A DNA stretch of 64,000 nt from UBA2779 sp965232165 (GTDB lineage: Bacteria; Spirochaetota; Spirochaetia; DSM-2461), in assembly GCA_965232165.1 (NCBI GenBank), contig CBDDOY010000001.1, forward strand, positions 310,001 to 374,000. The letters are read 5' to 3'. The translations under genes and the position numbers were made by a program. Shown one piece after another: positions 45,952 through 55,426 of this stretch. The notes below the pieces were generated by a model. It saw nothing but the letters and a program-made list of their open reading frames with translations. It was not told where the DNA came from and searched no databases. The stretch's first letter is position 1; every line of letters starts with the position of its first letter.

Positions 45952-46833
45952 ATGTCAATTTGGGAACATTATCATATCGCCAAGTCTGCTGATGAAGCAT
46001 TACAGGCACTCAGTGAGGCGCAGGGCAAGGCGCAGATCATAGCCGGCGGTACCGACCTGCTCATCGATATACAGCAGGGCCGCCATGAAGAAGTGCTGGT
46101 ATTTGTCGATGTCAACGAAATTCCGGATATGAATGTCATTGAAATTCGGGATGGGGAACTGTTTGTCGGCGCATCCGTAACACATAGAGCCATCGCTCAA
46201 TCGGCTCTCATTCAGGAATATGCCGCGGCCTTGACGACGGCCTGTGGGATGATAGGCGGTCCACAGGTGAGAAACACGGCTACGATAGGGGGAAATGTGG
46301 CGCATGCGCTGCCGGCTGCCGATGGCGCCATTGCGCTCATGGCACTCAATGCCAAGGCGCAGATAGTCTCAACGGAAGGACGCAGGCATGTTCCGATAGC
46401 AGAACTCTACAGCGGGCCGGGAAGGAACACACTTGATCCGGTCCGTGAGATTCTATTCGGGTTTTCCTTGCCCTTAACACAGAAGGGACAGGCCTCGGCC
46501 TTTAATCGTATTATGAGGCCTCAAGGGGTGGCTATCGCCATCTTGAACCTAGCCGTCTGGCTAAATCGTCAGGATGAAACCATTAGCGAAGTTCGAATTG
46601 TTGCAGGGCCTGCGGGGCCTGTTCCCCGCCGCATGGCCGCCGCCGAGATGATACTGAGCGGCAAGGCATGGGCAAGTAAGGCGATTGCCGCCGCACATGA
46701 GGCGATTCTTAATGAGGCTCTGTTCAGGACGAGTCGGCATAGGGCAACCAAGGAATACAGGAAAGACATGGCAGCGGTGCTTTTAGATAAGACGCTCAAA
46801 GAAGCATGGGCTGCGGCAGGGGGGTGTATATGA
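45952..46833 (+). CDS. Xanthine dehydrogenase-family FAD-binding subunit
   Basis: 293 residues from ATG 45952 (AGGAGAG upstream). CoxM/XdhB-like: AQIIAGGTDLLIDIQQGRH (FAD-binding VxGGTDL motif), MIGGPQVRNTATIGGNVAHALPAAD split over residues 100-125 (TIGGN pyrophosphate loop), then the C-terminal CO-dehydrogenase flavoprotein domain. It passes electrons from the Fe-S centres to FAD. ATGA overlap with the next gene. Confidence 0.92.
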   Translation: MSIWEHYHIAKSADEALQALSEAQGKAQIIAGGTDLLIDIQQGRHEEVLVFVDVNEIPDMNVIEIRDGELFVGASVTHRAIAQSALIQEYAAALTTACGMIGGPQVRNTATIGGNVAHALPAADGAIALMALNAKAQIVSTEGRRHVPIAELYSGPGRNTLDPVREILFGFSLPLTQKGQASAFNRIMRPQGVAIAILNLAVWLNRQDETISEVRIVAGPAGPVPRRMAAAEMILSGKAWASKAIAAAHEAILNEALFRTSRHRATKEYRKDMAAVLLDKTLKEAWAAAGGCI

Positions 46834-49637
46834 ATTTCAAGGTCAATGGCAAAACGTACATGATGGACCCCATGCCGGGCGAGATGCTCTCGACTTTACT
46901 TCGGGAACGGCTGCGGCTGACAGGCACGAAAATAGGTTGTAATGAGGCGGAATGCGGTGCCTGTACAGTTATCATCGATGGGGATCCCATTGTCTCGTGC
47001 ACCTACCCATCGGCGAGAGTTGATGGGAAGGAAGTGTTAACCATTGAGGGGCTCGCCGGTCACTATGCAAAGCAGAGCGGTAAGGAATTGAAGGAAGGCG
47101 CATTGCATCCGCTGCAGGAAGCCTTTATCGCTTATGGCGCGGTACAATGCGGCTTCTGCATCCCCGGTCAGATTATGACGGCCCATGCCCTGATCGAGAA
47201 GAATCCCAGGCCGCAGCAGGCAGATCTTCGTTCCATGCTCAAGGACACCCTGTGCCGGTGCGCCGGCTATCCGACGATTGAGAGGGCCGTACTCGCGGCC
47301 GCCGAGTCCATGGCCGATGGCCTGCCCATCAAGCCGCCGGATTACAAATCCTCGAATCAGCCATTGGCCAGTGTCGGGACGATTAAGCCGCGCCCCGATG
47401 TCGTGGCCAAGGTGAATGGAGATGCGGTATACACCGACGATCTTGTGTTTGAGGGCATGCTTCATGCACGAGTTAAGCGCTGCGGCATACCGCATGGCCT
47501 TCTCATGTCATTGGATGTCGATGCCGCACGGGCCCTTCCTGGAGTCGCGGCAGTCTTAACGGCCGAAGACATTCCCGGGCATCAGAACCATGGATTGGTA
47601 ATTGACGATTGGCCGGCCATGGTCGGGATAGGCGAGCGGGTGAGGTATGTGGCCGATGCAGTGGCCATCGTCGCCGCCGACACACGGGAGACAGCCGGCA
47701 AGGCCATCGAGCTGATTAAGGCGGAATACACCGAATTGGAGGTTGTGGGTAATCCGGTTCGTGCAAAGGAAGAGGGCTCTCCGCGTTTGCATGACAATGG
47801 TAATATGCTGAAGCATATCAAGGTGCGTAAAGGCGATGTCGAGAGGGGTTTTGCATCCTCCGATATCGTCATGAAGCACACCTTTCATACTCCCGCCACC
47901 GAGCATGCCTTCATTGAGCCGGAATGCAGCATTGCCGTCCCTTTGACTAATGGCCGCATGGAGATTTATGTGGGTTCCCAGATACCCTATGACGACAGGA
48001 AGCAGGTTGCGGCCGCATTGGGACTGGAACCGAAGACGATAAGGGTTATCGGGCAGCTAATGGGCGGTGGTTTTGGCGGGAAGGAAGATATCGCCGGGCA
48101 AATCCATTCCGCCCTTCTTGCCCAGAAAACGGGACAGCCGGTGAAACTGCTTTTTGACCGCCACGAGAGCTTCATGGTCCACCCAAAGCGGCATGCCACC
48201 CAGATCACCGTGAAGATCGGCGCTATGCGAGATGGCAAGATTCGCGCAGTGAGAACAGAACTCTATGGCGACACGGGCGCGTATGCGTCTTTGGGCGCGA
48301 AGGTGATGGAAAGGGCGACGACACATTCTTCAGGTCCGTATGAAATTGACCATGTCAAGGCGGATTGCTATGCGATGTATACGAATAATCCGCCAGCGGG
48401 CGCCTTCCGTGGGTTCGGCGCCCTTCAAGGTCAGTTCGCCATCGAAAACATGATGGACAGACTCGCCGAGCGCCTGAACATGGACCCGATTGAACTGCGC
48501 CGCAAAAACGCATTACGGGTGGGCAGCCGTACCAATACGGGACAGGAACTGCGCGATAGCGTTGGTCTGCTTAGGTGTATTGATACGGTGAAAACCGAGT
48601 TGAAACGCTTAGCCGGTGATAATCCGTTCAAGGCCGTGCCCCTTCCCGGAACTCCTCATCGTCTGCGGGCCTGGGGTTTTGCCGCCTCATACAAGAACAC
48701 CGGCTTAGGCGGGGGCGCTCCCGACAAGGCCGGCGCCGAAGTTGAATTGTTGCCGGACGGTACATTCCAGGTGCGCACAGCCTCCGCCGAGCTTGGGCAG
48801 GGTCTTGTGACGGTTCTCCAGTTAATCGCGGCGGAAGAGTTGAAGGTTGACCCGAACCTTGTTGATGTCCTGGTGATGGATACCGATCTCACACCCGATG
48901 GCGGGCCTACAACGGCCTCCCGTCAAAGCTATGTGACAGGTAATGCGGCGTTATACGCCGCAAGGAATCTCAGAAAAACCATTATTGAAGCCATGTGCGC
49001 ATACTTCGGTTGTGATACGGATGCCGTAGTCTTCAAAGACAATAGCTTTGCGTATGGCGGTAAAAGTGTCGCCATGGATCAGGCAGCCCGAATCATGAAG
49101 GCCGGCGGCCATGACACAATGGCCTTCTATGAGTATTCGGCACCGGCGACTCAGCCTCTCGGAAAGGGAGGCGATATGCATTTCGCCTTCTCATTCGCCG
49201 CACAGGCGGCAGAGGTGGAAGTGGATGCCAAAACTGGCGAGGTAAGGGTTCTTCGTGTGATCGTGGCCAATGATGTGGGGAAGGCGCTCAATCCGCTCGG
49301 CCTGCAGGGTCAGATCGAAGGTGGTGTCGTCATGGGAGTCGGCCATGCGCTAACCGAGAATTTCATCGTTGAGGGGGGCTATCCCTTCACCGATCATCTG
49401 TCCCGCTACCGCATTCCGAATATCACTCAGGTGCCGGAGATTATTTCAATTGTCGTGGAAGACCCCACTCGTGAAGGTCCCTATGGCGCCAAGGGTGTCG
49501 GAGAAATCGTCAGCATCCCCACTATTCCGGCTATTACGAACGCCGTGTATAATGCAGTTGGGACGAGAATTGATACTCTGCCCATAGATCAGGAACTCAT
49601 CAGACAAGAGGCATTTATTGGCCAGCCTTCTGCCTAG
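46830..49637 (+). CDS. Xanthine dehydrogenase/aldehyde oxidoreductase, fused 2Fe-2S and molybdopterin subunit
   Basis: 935 residues from ATG 46830. N-terminal plant-type 2Fe-2S domain (IGCNEAECGACTVIIDG near 38) and second 2Fe-2S helical domain (VQCGFCIPGQIMTAHAL near 105, DTLCRCAGYPTIERAV near 140). Then the Moco domains: GGGFGGKEDIAGQIH near 410, NNPPAGAFRGFGALQGQ near 525, GPTTASRQSYVTGNAAL, and KGVGEIVSIP near 890 with the catalytic Glu of the family. Similar in layout to Mop-type aldehyde oxidoreductases but with a separate FAD subunit, as in purine hydroxylases. Substrate not determined. Needs molybdenum-cofactor maturation genes not seen here. Confidence 0.93.
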   Translation: MNFKVNGKTYMMDPMPGEMLSTLLRERLRLTGTKIGCNEAECGACTVIIDGDPIVSCTYPSARVDGKEVLTIEGLAGHYAKQSGKELKEGALHPLQEAFIAYGAVQCGFCIPGQIMTAHALIEKNPRPQQADLRSMLKDTLCRCAGYPTIERAVLAAAESMADGLPIKPPDYKSSNQPLASVGTIKPRPDVVAKVNGDAVYTDDLVFEGMLHARVKRCGIPHGLLMSLDVDAARALPGVAAVLTAEDIPGHQNHGLVIDDWPAMVGIGERVRYVADAVAIVAADTRETAGKAIELIKAEYTELEVVGNPVRAKEEGSPRLHDNGNMLKHIKVRKGDVERGFASSDIVMKHTFHTPATEHAFIEPECSIAVPLTNGRMEIYVGSQIPYDDRKQVAAALGLEPKTIRVIGQLMGGGFGGKEDIAGQIHSALLAQKTGQPVKLLFDRHESFMVHPKRHATQITVKIGAMRDGKIRAVRTELYGDTGAYASLGAKVMERATTHSSGPYEIDHVKADCYAMYTNNPPAGAFRGFGALQGQFAIENMMDRLAERLNMDPIELRRKNALRVGSRTNTGQELRDSVGLLRCIDTVKTELKRLAGDNPFKAVPLPGTPHRLRAWGFAASYKNTGLGGGAPDKAGAEVELLPDGTFQVRTASAELGQGLVTVLQLIAAEELKVDPNLVDVLVMDTDLTPDGGPTTASRQSYVTGNAALYAARNLRKTIIEAMCAYFGCDTDAVVFKDNSFAYGGKSVAMDQAARIMKAGGHDTMAFYEYSAPATQPLGKGGDMHFAFSFAAQAAEVEVDAKTGEVRVLRVIVANDVGKALNPLGLQGQIEGGVVMGVGHALTENFIVEGGYPFTDHLSRYRIPNITQVPEIISIVVEDPTREGPYGAKGVGEIVSIPTIPAITNAVYNAVGTRIDTLPIDQELIRQEAFIGQPSA

Positions 49638-49674
49638 GGGAACAATTAGCCTGCCGGAATTCACTCTTCTGCCA
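49638..49674. other. Short spacer after the molybdoenzyme gene
   Basis: No terminator recognised. Confidence 0.3.
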
Positions 49675-49775
49675 GTTTAAGCCCTGTGTTCCTGTTACTA
49701 TGCTGTCAAATTGCTCAGGCAAATCCAAGCTGCGCTTGAGTTCTTGCCGACCTGTATCAGAAAATATCATCCATA
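49675..49775 (+). repeat. Diverged family-A relative, forward
   Basis: Aligns with the MITE interior (TGTCAAATTGCTCA, GCGCTTGAGTTCTTGCCG, CCTGTATC) at roughly three bases in four, but lacks the GGGCACCTCT ends. An older subfamily or a decayed copy. Confidence 0.6.
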
Positions 49776-49794
49776 CAATCTTGAGATTCTCAAA

Positions 49795-49977
49795 TCCTCA
49801 GGCTCCTTTGTGCTGTACACAGCATATTACGAAACACCGGGCGCAAGGGATTGCAGCGGAAATGCCGTCGGCTGCCCCCCGGCGATTGGCAATGAGCCGG
49901 TCAACAGGCTGCCGGAGTAAGGCATTGGATAGAAAAGCCCGGCCCGAAGGACTACGCCCAGATATTGATTTCTGAAA
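49795..49977 (-). repeat. Family-B repeat, copy B7, with tail
   Basis: Reverse orientation: tail (GTGCTGTACACAGCATATTA), GGGCGCAAGGGATTGCAGCG, GGCGATTGGCAATGAGCCGG and AAAGCCCGGCCCGAAGG. It lies between two diverged A-like pieces in inverted orientation. Confidence 0.9.
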
Positions 49978-50019
49978 GCTGCGTCTCCTCGGAGCCTGTC
50001 GGACTTGTGATTCGCAGTT

Positions 50020-50137
50020 TTGGATGATTTCATTCTGATACAAGGCGGCAGAAATGGAGTACAGCCTAAGATAGGTGAGCGTTTTGAAAGCGAAGCAGCA
50101 GGAACACAGGGTGAGAATTGACCTGAAGAATTAAGTC
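50020..50137 (-). repeat. Diverged family-A relative, reverse
   Basis: GATACAAGGCGGCAGAAATG, GGTGAGCGTTTTGAAAGCG and GACCTGAAGAATTAAG follow the order of the MITE in reverse orientation with many substitutions. No intact ends. Confidence 0.55.
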
Positions 50138-50147
50138 CGGCCGGTTG

Positions 50148-51704
50148 CTAGACTCCAAGAATTTCCGCACAGGTCTTGAGGGCATCATCGTCTGATGAAC
50201 CGCTTAGAACAGCCCTGGTTAGTATCTTGCCGAGCTGCACACCCTCCTGATCAAAGGAGTTCAGGTTCCAGCAGAAACCCTGAAACATGATTTTGTTCTC
50301 GTAGTGAGAGAGCAGGGCGCCTAGAACACGGGGGGTGAGTCTGTCGGCTGCCAGCAGGGTGCTTGGTCTCCTGCCGGGAAAATTCTTGTTGGAGTCCGCA
50401 TGGCCTCTGCCTCTTGCGAAGGCTATGATCTGTGCGGCCAGATTAGCGTTGAGTTTTGCCTGGTTCGTTGACCCCTCAAGAACTATATCGATTCCACGTT
50501 GGGGTTTCCGAAAGCCGATGAACTGTAAGGACATCATATCGCTGCCCTGATGAAGGAGCTGATAAAAGGAATGCTGCCCATTGGTTCCCGGTTCGCCGAA
50601 CACTATGGGTCCTGTGCGATAGGTGAGCGCCTGGCCTAATCTATTGGAAGACTTGCCGTTGGATTCCATGTCTAACTGCTGGAGATGGGCGGGGAAGCGA
50701 ATTAACGCCTGACTGTACGGGAGAATGACGGTGGCGGGGTAATGCAGAATATTGCGGTAGAACACGCCTAGCATGGCATCCATCAATGCTGCGTTATCCC
50801 TGATATTTGCGGCCATGGCTTTGGTGTCGGCCTCATGCGCCCCTTTCAGAATTTCATCAAATACATCGGAACCGAAGCATAGGGAGAGGACAACTCCTCC
50901 TACTGCACTCGTGGATGAGAAGCGGCCGCCGATGAAGTCATCGATGAAGAAGGAATCAAGCACTTGGCCGGAGTTGGCCAATGGGCTGGTGCGGCTTGTC
51001 ACGGCGACAACATGGCCTGCCCCATCGTAACCGGCAATGCGGCGCATTTCTATTTGTTTGAGCAGGAAATCCCGGTTGGCCAGGGTTTCCTGTGTTGTAC
51101 CGCTCTTGGAAACTAAGATGAAAAGGGTTGTTTCGGGGTCTATCCTGCCTATCACCTCGGCCACATCGTCTGGGTCGATATTGGAGACAAAATGGGCATC
51201 GTGTTGGGGGGGACAAAGCCCCCGCAGTGCCATATAGAGGGCCCGTGGACCGAGGTCCGAGCCGCCTATGCCGATTTGTACAACGGTGTCGAATCGTTTT
51301 CCAGTGGAACCGAGAATTTCCCCGGCATGTATTTTTTCGCAGAACGTCCTTATCCGGCGGGTTTCTTGCCGGTAGAATTCTCCGATGTTTCGGCCATGCT
51401 CCATCACAGGGCCGGCGAGTTCCCCCCTGGTGAGATGATGGAGCACATAGCGGTCTTCACCGGTGTTCATCCTTTCCCCTGACAGAAGTGCCTTGTACTT
51501 ATCGATGAGATGCTGTTCATCTGCCAGATTCTGAAGGCAATCAATGCCCCTCTTGGAAAGCCGGGAGGCTCCATAATAGAAATCGAGCCCGGCGCCTGCA
51601 TGTATGCGCCAAGTTTTCATACGTTGGCCGGTCAATTCATCTGTAAGCAGTTCATGATTCATCTCACGGTAGGACCGTGTTTCATTGAGGTTCTTCCACT
51701 TCAT
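50148..51704 (-). CDS. pgi: Glucose-6-phosphate isomerase
   Basis: 518 residues. Interconverts glucose-6-phosphate and fructose-6-phosphate in the cytoplasm. Motifs: VVQIGIGGSDLGPRAL near 145, FILVSKSGTTQETL near 195, DDFIGGRFSSTSAVGGV near 260, and the PROSITE-type GEPGTNGQHSFYQLLHQG near 385 with the catalytic Glu; SNKNFPGRRPSTLL near 460 carries a conserved Lys region. Length is normal. It follows convergent repeat B7. Confidence 0.96.
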   Translation of the reverse strand: MKWKNLNETRSYREMNHELLTDELTGQRMKTWRIHAGAGLDFYYGASRLSKRGIDCLQNLADEQHLIDKYKALLSGERMNTGEDRYVLHHLTRGELAGPVMEHGRNIGEFYRQETRRIRTFCEKIHAGEILGSTGKRFDTVVQIGIGGSDLGPRALYMALRGLCPPQHDAHFVSNIDPDDVAEVIGRIDPETTLFILVSKSGTTQETLANRDFLLKQIEMRRIAGYDGAGHVVAVTSRTSPLANSGQVLDSFFIDDFIGGRFSSTSAVGGVVLSLCFGSDVFDEILKGAHEADTKAMAANIRDNAALMDAMLGVFYRNILHYPATVILPYSQALIRFPAHLQQLDMESNGKSSNRLGQALTYRTGPIVFGEPGTNGQHSFYQLLHQGSDMMSLQFIGFRKPQRGIDIVLEGSTNQAKLNANLAAQIIAFARGRGHADSNKNFPGRRPSTLLAADRLTPRVLGALLSHYENKIMFQGFCWNLNSFDQEGVQLGKILTRAVLSGSSDDDALKTCAEILGV

Positions 51705-52144
51705 TATCAGGTATCTTCCTTATGGCTCTTCAGTCTAGGGATTTGAGGTGATTACGGCAAGGTTCAGTTCGGCTAGATTTCATATCGACGCAGCGGGCGC
51801 CCTCCCCGTTCGTCCTCCAGGCTGACGCTCAGATAGTTGAGAACACCGTCCGGAACGCAGATATCCACAAAGATAACCGGGCTGCGAATATTCCTCTTCA
51901 GTACCGGTGATGGAACTGGGAATCCAGAGAGGAATCCGGTCCGCCAGCTTCCAAGCCCGGCTGAGCCTGAGTCCCTCATCCTATCACTGGAAGTTGCAGC
52001 ATCATGCATACCCGTGATGACGCAGTTCTGCCTCAATGGCGCCCTGAATGGCGGAGAAAAGGAATCCTCCAGGGCGGTTTCATTCCGTCGGGCTCCATGA
52101 TACCCCAACGATGCGGGAATTGTTCCGGGACAGGATGTGCGTCC
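51705..52144 (-). other. Possible decayed gene after the ABC permease
   Basis: A minus frame (52108-51773) ends SPVIFVDICVPDGVLNYLSV and SLEDERGGRPLRRYEI, looking partly protein-like, but upstream codons do not form a recognisable protein. It may be the remnant of a gene of the sugar operon. Confidence 0.3.
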
Positions 52145-53062
52145 TTACTTGATAGCTCCCTCTACCATACCCTTGATGATGTAGCGCTGGGCAAGAAGGT
52201 AGAGAAAAATCACGGGAAGTATGGCCAGCAGGGTTGATGTCAGAATCAGATCCCACTGCTTCAGGTAGGCGCCGGCGAAAGCCGTTACGGCGATGGGAAT
52301 GGTCTGGACCACGCCGTTTGACCCAAGCATCAGGAAAGGCAGCAGGTAGTCGTTCCAAATCCAGATACCGTTAAGGATCAGTACCGTGACGATGATGGGC
52401 TTCAGGAGGGGAAAAACTATCTGAAAAAAGATCCGCTGCTGGGAACAGCCGTCTATGGTGGCGGCTTCCTCCAACTCGTAGGGAATGGATTTGATAAATC
52501 CGTGGAAAATGAAAATGGAAAGGGATGAGCCGAAGCCAAGATAGGCGAAGACAAGGCCGGGAATGGTTCCCAGGAGCTTGAAATTGAGAAAATCCCCCAG
52601 GATGCGCATCCACCGGACCAGTGGATACATCAGAACCTGAAAGGGGATGACCATGGCCGCGACAAAAATCATGAATAACCACATGGTCCAATTGGTTTTA
52701 TTCCTCACCAGCACCCAGGCGGCCATGGCGGAAAAAACCGAAATCACCAGGAGGGAGAATGTCGTGATCAGCACGCTGTCCACAAAGGCCCCGATGTAAT
52801 CCACCGTGGCATTGTTAAAAATCAAGGAGACGTTGGTCCATATCTGCCCCCAGTTTGACGGCAGGGCAATGGCGTTGAAAATGATTTCTTTGGATGTTTT
52901 AGCAGAATTCAGCACCACCATGACAAAGGGGACCATAAACAGGATGAAAAGAAGAATGGTGGTAATTTCCAGGATGATTCTCGCAGTTCTCCTGGATTTT
53001 CCCCCCGCAACCACCTGTTTCGATAATACGCTCACATCGTTTTTTACGGTTAACTGACTCAT
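52145..53062 (-). CDS. ABC sugar transporter permease, MalG-like (locus 2)
   Basis: 305 residues from ATG 53062, overlapping the previous stop by one base (TGATG) with GGAG upstream. Six helices (ILEITTILLFILFMVPFVMV first), EAA loop YELEEAATIDGCSQQRIFFQ near 205, IWNDYLLPFLML, C-terminus YIIKGMVEGAIK. Confidence 0.93.
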   Translation of the reverse strand: MSQLTVKNDVSVLSKQVVAGGKSRRTARIILEITTILLFILFMVPFVMVVLNSAKTSKEIIFNAIALPSNWGQIWTNVSLIFNNATVDYIGAFVDSVLITTFSLLVISVFSAMAAWVLVRNKTNWTMWLFMIFVAAMVIPFQVLMYPLVRWMRILGDFLNFKLLGTIPGLVFAYLGFGSSLSIFIFHGFIKSIPYELEEAATIDGCSQQRIFFQIVFPLLKPIIVTVLILNGIWIWNDYLLPFLMLGSNGVVQTIPIAVTAFAGAYLKQWDLILTSTLLAILPVIFLYLLAQRYIIKGMVEGAIK

Positions 53063-53949
53063 CACATCTCCACTTCTTTTTTCTTGTTCACCGCGACCTG
53101 TATCAATGCCACCACTACCAGGGCAACAAAGAGTACAACCGCTTTTGCCTGTGCCTCGGCCATTCTGTTGGCCGTGGCTGTATGAAAAATATTCATGGCC
53201 AGGAGCTGACTGGCTTTGACCGGCGCTCCAAAGAACCGGGTGGCCGGACCTCCATTAGTCAGGGTCAGGTTCATGTCAAACTGCTTGAACGATGTCGTCA
53301 GGGTGAGGAACAGGGATATGGTAAAAGCATTGGCCATCATGGGGATGAGGATATTGAACACCCGCCTGATATAAGACGCCCCGTCCACTTCCGCGGCTTC
53401 CATAATGGAGGAGGGAATGCTCTGTATGGAAGCCACGTAAATCAGCATCAGGTAGCCGGCATACTGCCAGGTATTCACCGCCGACATGGCCCAGATCACC
53501 GTTTCAGGGCGACTCAAAAAGGAAACCTGAAGAAAGCCGACGGAGAGGGCATCTCCGATGGCCAGAAAGATATTGTTGAACAGGAACTGCCAGATATAAC
53601 CCAGCACGATACCGCCGATGAGGTAGGGGACAAAGAACCCTGCCCGGTAGAAATTCCTCAGTTTCAGGTTGCTGGTCACTATCAGAGACAGGCCGAAGCT
53701 GACTATGTTGACCAGCACCACATTGATGACGGTGAACAGCATGGTGATCACAAAGGAATTGACAAAATCCGGCAGAGTGAAAAGGTCGAGATAGTTGGCA
53801 AAACCGACAAAATTGACATTGGGATTAACCCCGTTCCAGTCGGTCATGGAGTAGTAGATTCCGAAAAAGAACGGAACCACTATGATCATGAGAAAAGCAA
53901 ATACTGTGGGAAACAGAAACAGAATATTGACTACACGTTTATTATTCAT
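53062..53949 (-). CDS. ABC sugar transporter permease, MalF-like (locus 2)
   Basis: 295 residues from ATG 53949, chosen because AGGAG lies eight bases upstream; ATG 53958 is directly on that site. Six helices (VVNILFLFPTVFAFLMIIVV first), EAA loop IMEAAEVDGASYIRRVFNIL near 190, LTLTNGGPATRFFGAPVKAS. Confidence 0.93.
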   Translation of the reverse strand: MNNKRVVNILFLFPTVFAFLMIIVVPFFFGIYYSMTDWNGVNPNVNFVGFANYLDLFTLPDFVNSFVITMLFTVINVVLVNIVSFGLSLIVTSNLKLRNFYRAGFFVPYLIGGIVLGYIWQFLFNNIFLAIGDALSVGFLQVSFLSRPETVIWAMSAVNTWQYAGYLMLIYVASIQSIPSSIMEAAEVDGASYIRRVFNILIPMMANAFTISLFLTLTTSFKQFDMNLTLTNGGPATRFFGAPVKASQLLAMNIFHTATANRMAEAQAKAVVLFVALVVVALIQVAVNKKKEVEM

Positions 53950-53987
53950 ACCGGTCATCTCCTGGTTAGATTATCCAAGATGGGAAA

Positions 53988-54025
53988 ACATCCCTGACAA
54001 ACCTGGCCAGGTTTGTCAGGGATGT
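53988..54025. terminator. Perfect 38-bp palindrome between binding-protein and permease genes
   Basis: Arms ACATCCCTGACAAACCTGG (53988-54006) and its exact inverse (54007-54025) with no spacer. It would form a very stable hairpin in the minus-strand mRNA between malE-like and malF-like coding, like the hairpin at 41358 in the other importer. Confidence 0.75.
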
Positions 54026-54076
54026 CCTGGAGCCTGCCTATTCTATCAGAAAAAGGCTGAACCTCCAGAAAAACAA

Positions 54077-54111
54077 CAGGGTCTCCATAAACAGCGCTTG
54101 CGGAGACCCTG
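54077..54111. terminator. Second hairpin just after the binding-protein gene
   Basis: CAGGGTCTCC and GGAGACCCTG, 10-bp stem with 15-base loop, eight bases past the stop codon. In mRNA sense there is no clear U-run, so stabiliser or attenuator is more likely than terminator. Confidence 0.55.
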
Positions 54112-54118
54112 ATTCAAA

Positions 54119-55426
54119 TTACATGTTGGGGAGACCAGCGATGGCATCTTTCATGTCAGCCACGAACTGATCGATATCATCGGGATTCTGGGCAAAGAGG
54201 TCAAAAATGGGTCCGAATACATTCTGACCGGCTCCATCAGGAAGCATACCGAAGAATACACCGTAGTTCCCGCCCCTGGCGTTCGCAGCCATCAGAGCCT
54301 GGCTGAGCTGTCCGGAGGGTTCATCCGTGACAGATTTGAAAGCGGGAATCATGCCGGCCTGATTAACAATGTAATCATGCCCCTCGGGAGTTCCGGCCAT
54401 GGCGGCCAGGAAAGCCTTTGCGGCATCGGCATTGGGGCTCTGTCCGTTCACGACATACCAACTGGGGGCAAAGAGATAGAGGCCTGTCTGAGGGGTGTTG
54501 GTGAAAGCATGAGGAGCATAACCCATCTTGAAAGTGACACCAAGCTGCTTCATGTTGGGATCAACCCAGTTGCCCTGATGCAGGAAAGCGGTTTTGCCCT
54601 GGGCAAAAGAACCAACCTGCTGATCATATCCGCCGTTCAGCAGAATGTTCTGGTCAGCATATTTGAAAAGGAGCTGTACGTATTTTGCGTATTCACGGAA
54701 ACGGGTTTCGTCCATTTTACCGTCCAGGGCTGCTTCGATAACACTGGTGTCGGTAAAATCCAGTCCGCCGCCCCAGAAGGCCGCCAAGTTGTGCTGTCCG
54801 GCTACCCACCACATGTTGCCGGCTACAGAAGCAGCCATAGCTACGGGGGCATCAATTCCCAGTTCAGCCTTTTGGGATTCCAAGGTTTTGAAGGCTTGTT
54901 CATAGGCATCCCGGGTGGTCAGGGAATCGGGATCAATTCCGGCGTTGGCCAGGATTTCTGCATTATAAGCAAGACCGTATCCTTCAATGGCCACGGGGAA
55001 ACCGTAAACAGTTCCGTCAACGATTAATTCGAGGTCGGTGTCGTTGACCCAGGGTTCACCTTCCAAGCTGGCAATGTAATCTTTCCATACATTGTATCCG
55101 CCCAGACCTTCAATCTGGAAAATATCGGGCATCTGTCCGGCCTGAGCCTTGGCTTTCAGGGCACCGCCGAAGTCTGCGCCCCCGCCCAGGGTTTCCACTT
55201 TGACGGTCACACCGGGAACGGCAGCGGAATACTGGGCCGCAAAGCCATCCAGGGCATCCTTGATCTCCACCTTCAGATGGAACATGGTAACAGAGACATC
55301 ACTGCTTTCCGCAGCCGCTTTCTTCTCACCTTTACCTTCACCTTTACCTTCACCTTCACCGCCGGCAAATACACTGGCGACGAGAATGAGGGACAGGACA
55401 AGTGCGATCAATAACTTCTTCTTCAT
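54119..55426 (-). CDS. ABC transporter sugar-binding protein (locus 2)
   Basis: 435 residues from ATG 55426 (GGAGGATTG before it). Signal MKKKLLIALVLSLILVAS then VFAGG, followed by a Gly/Glu/Lys-rich linker (GEGEGKGEGKGEKK). Family-1 solute-binding fold: GALKAKAQAGQMPDIFQIEG, VDGTVYGFPVAIEGYGLAYN, FAQGKTAFLHQGNWVDPNM, YVVNGQSPNADAAKAFLAAM. First gene of an importer operon with two permeases and no ATPase. Substrate unknown. Confidence 0.94.
   Translation of the reverse strand: MKKKLLIALVLSLILVASVFAGGEGEGKGEGKGEKKAAAESSDVSVTMFHLKVEIKDALDGFAAQYSAAVPGVTVKVETLGGGADFGGALKAKAQAGQMPDIFQIEGLGGYNVWKDYIASLEGEPWVNDTDLELIVDGTVYGFPVAIEGYGLAYNAEILANAGIDPDSLTTRDAYEQAFKTLESQKAELGIDAPVAMAASVAGNMWWVAGQHNLAAFWGGGLDFTDTSVIEAALDGKMDETRFREYAKYVQLLFKYADQNILLNGGYDQQVGSFAQGKTAFLHQGNWVDPNMKQLGVTFKMGYAPHAFTNTPQTGLYLFAPSWYVVNGQSPNADAAKAFLAAMAGTPEGHDYIVNQAGMIPAFKSVTDEPSGQLSQALMAANARGGNYGVFFGMLPDGAGQNVFGPIFDLFAQNPDDIDQFVADMKDAIAGLPNM

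Noticed and set aside
53182..53997. 271-codon plus frame opposite the locus 2 permease
   Set aside because: Charged low-complexity translation typical of the antisense of a membrane protein gene.
54377..55027. 216-codon plus frame opposite the sugar-binding protein
   Set aside because: Antisense to a clear solute-binding protein.
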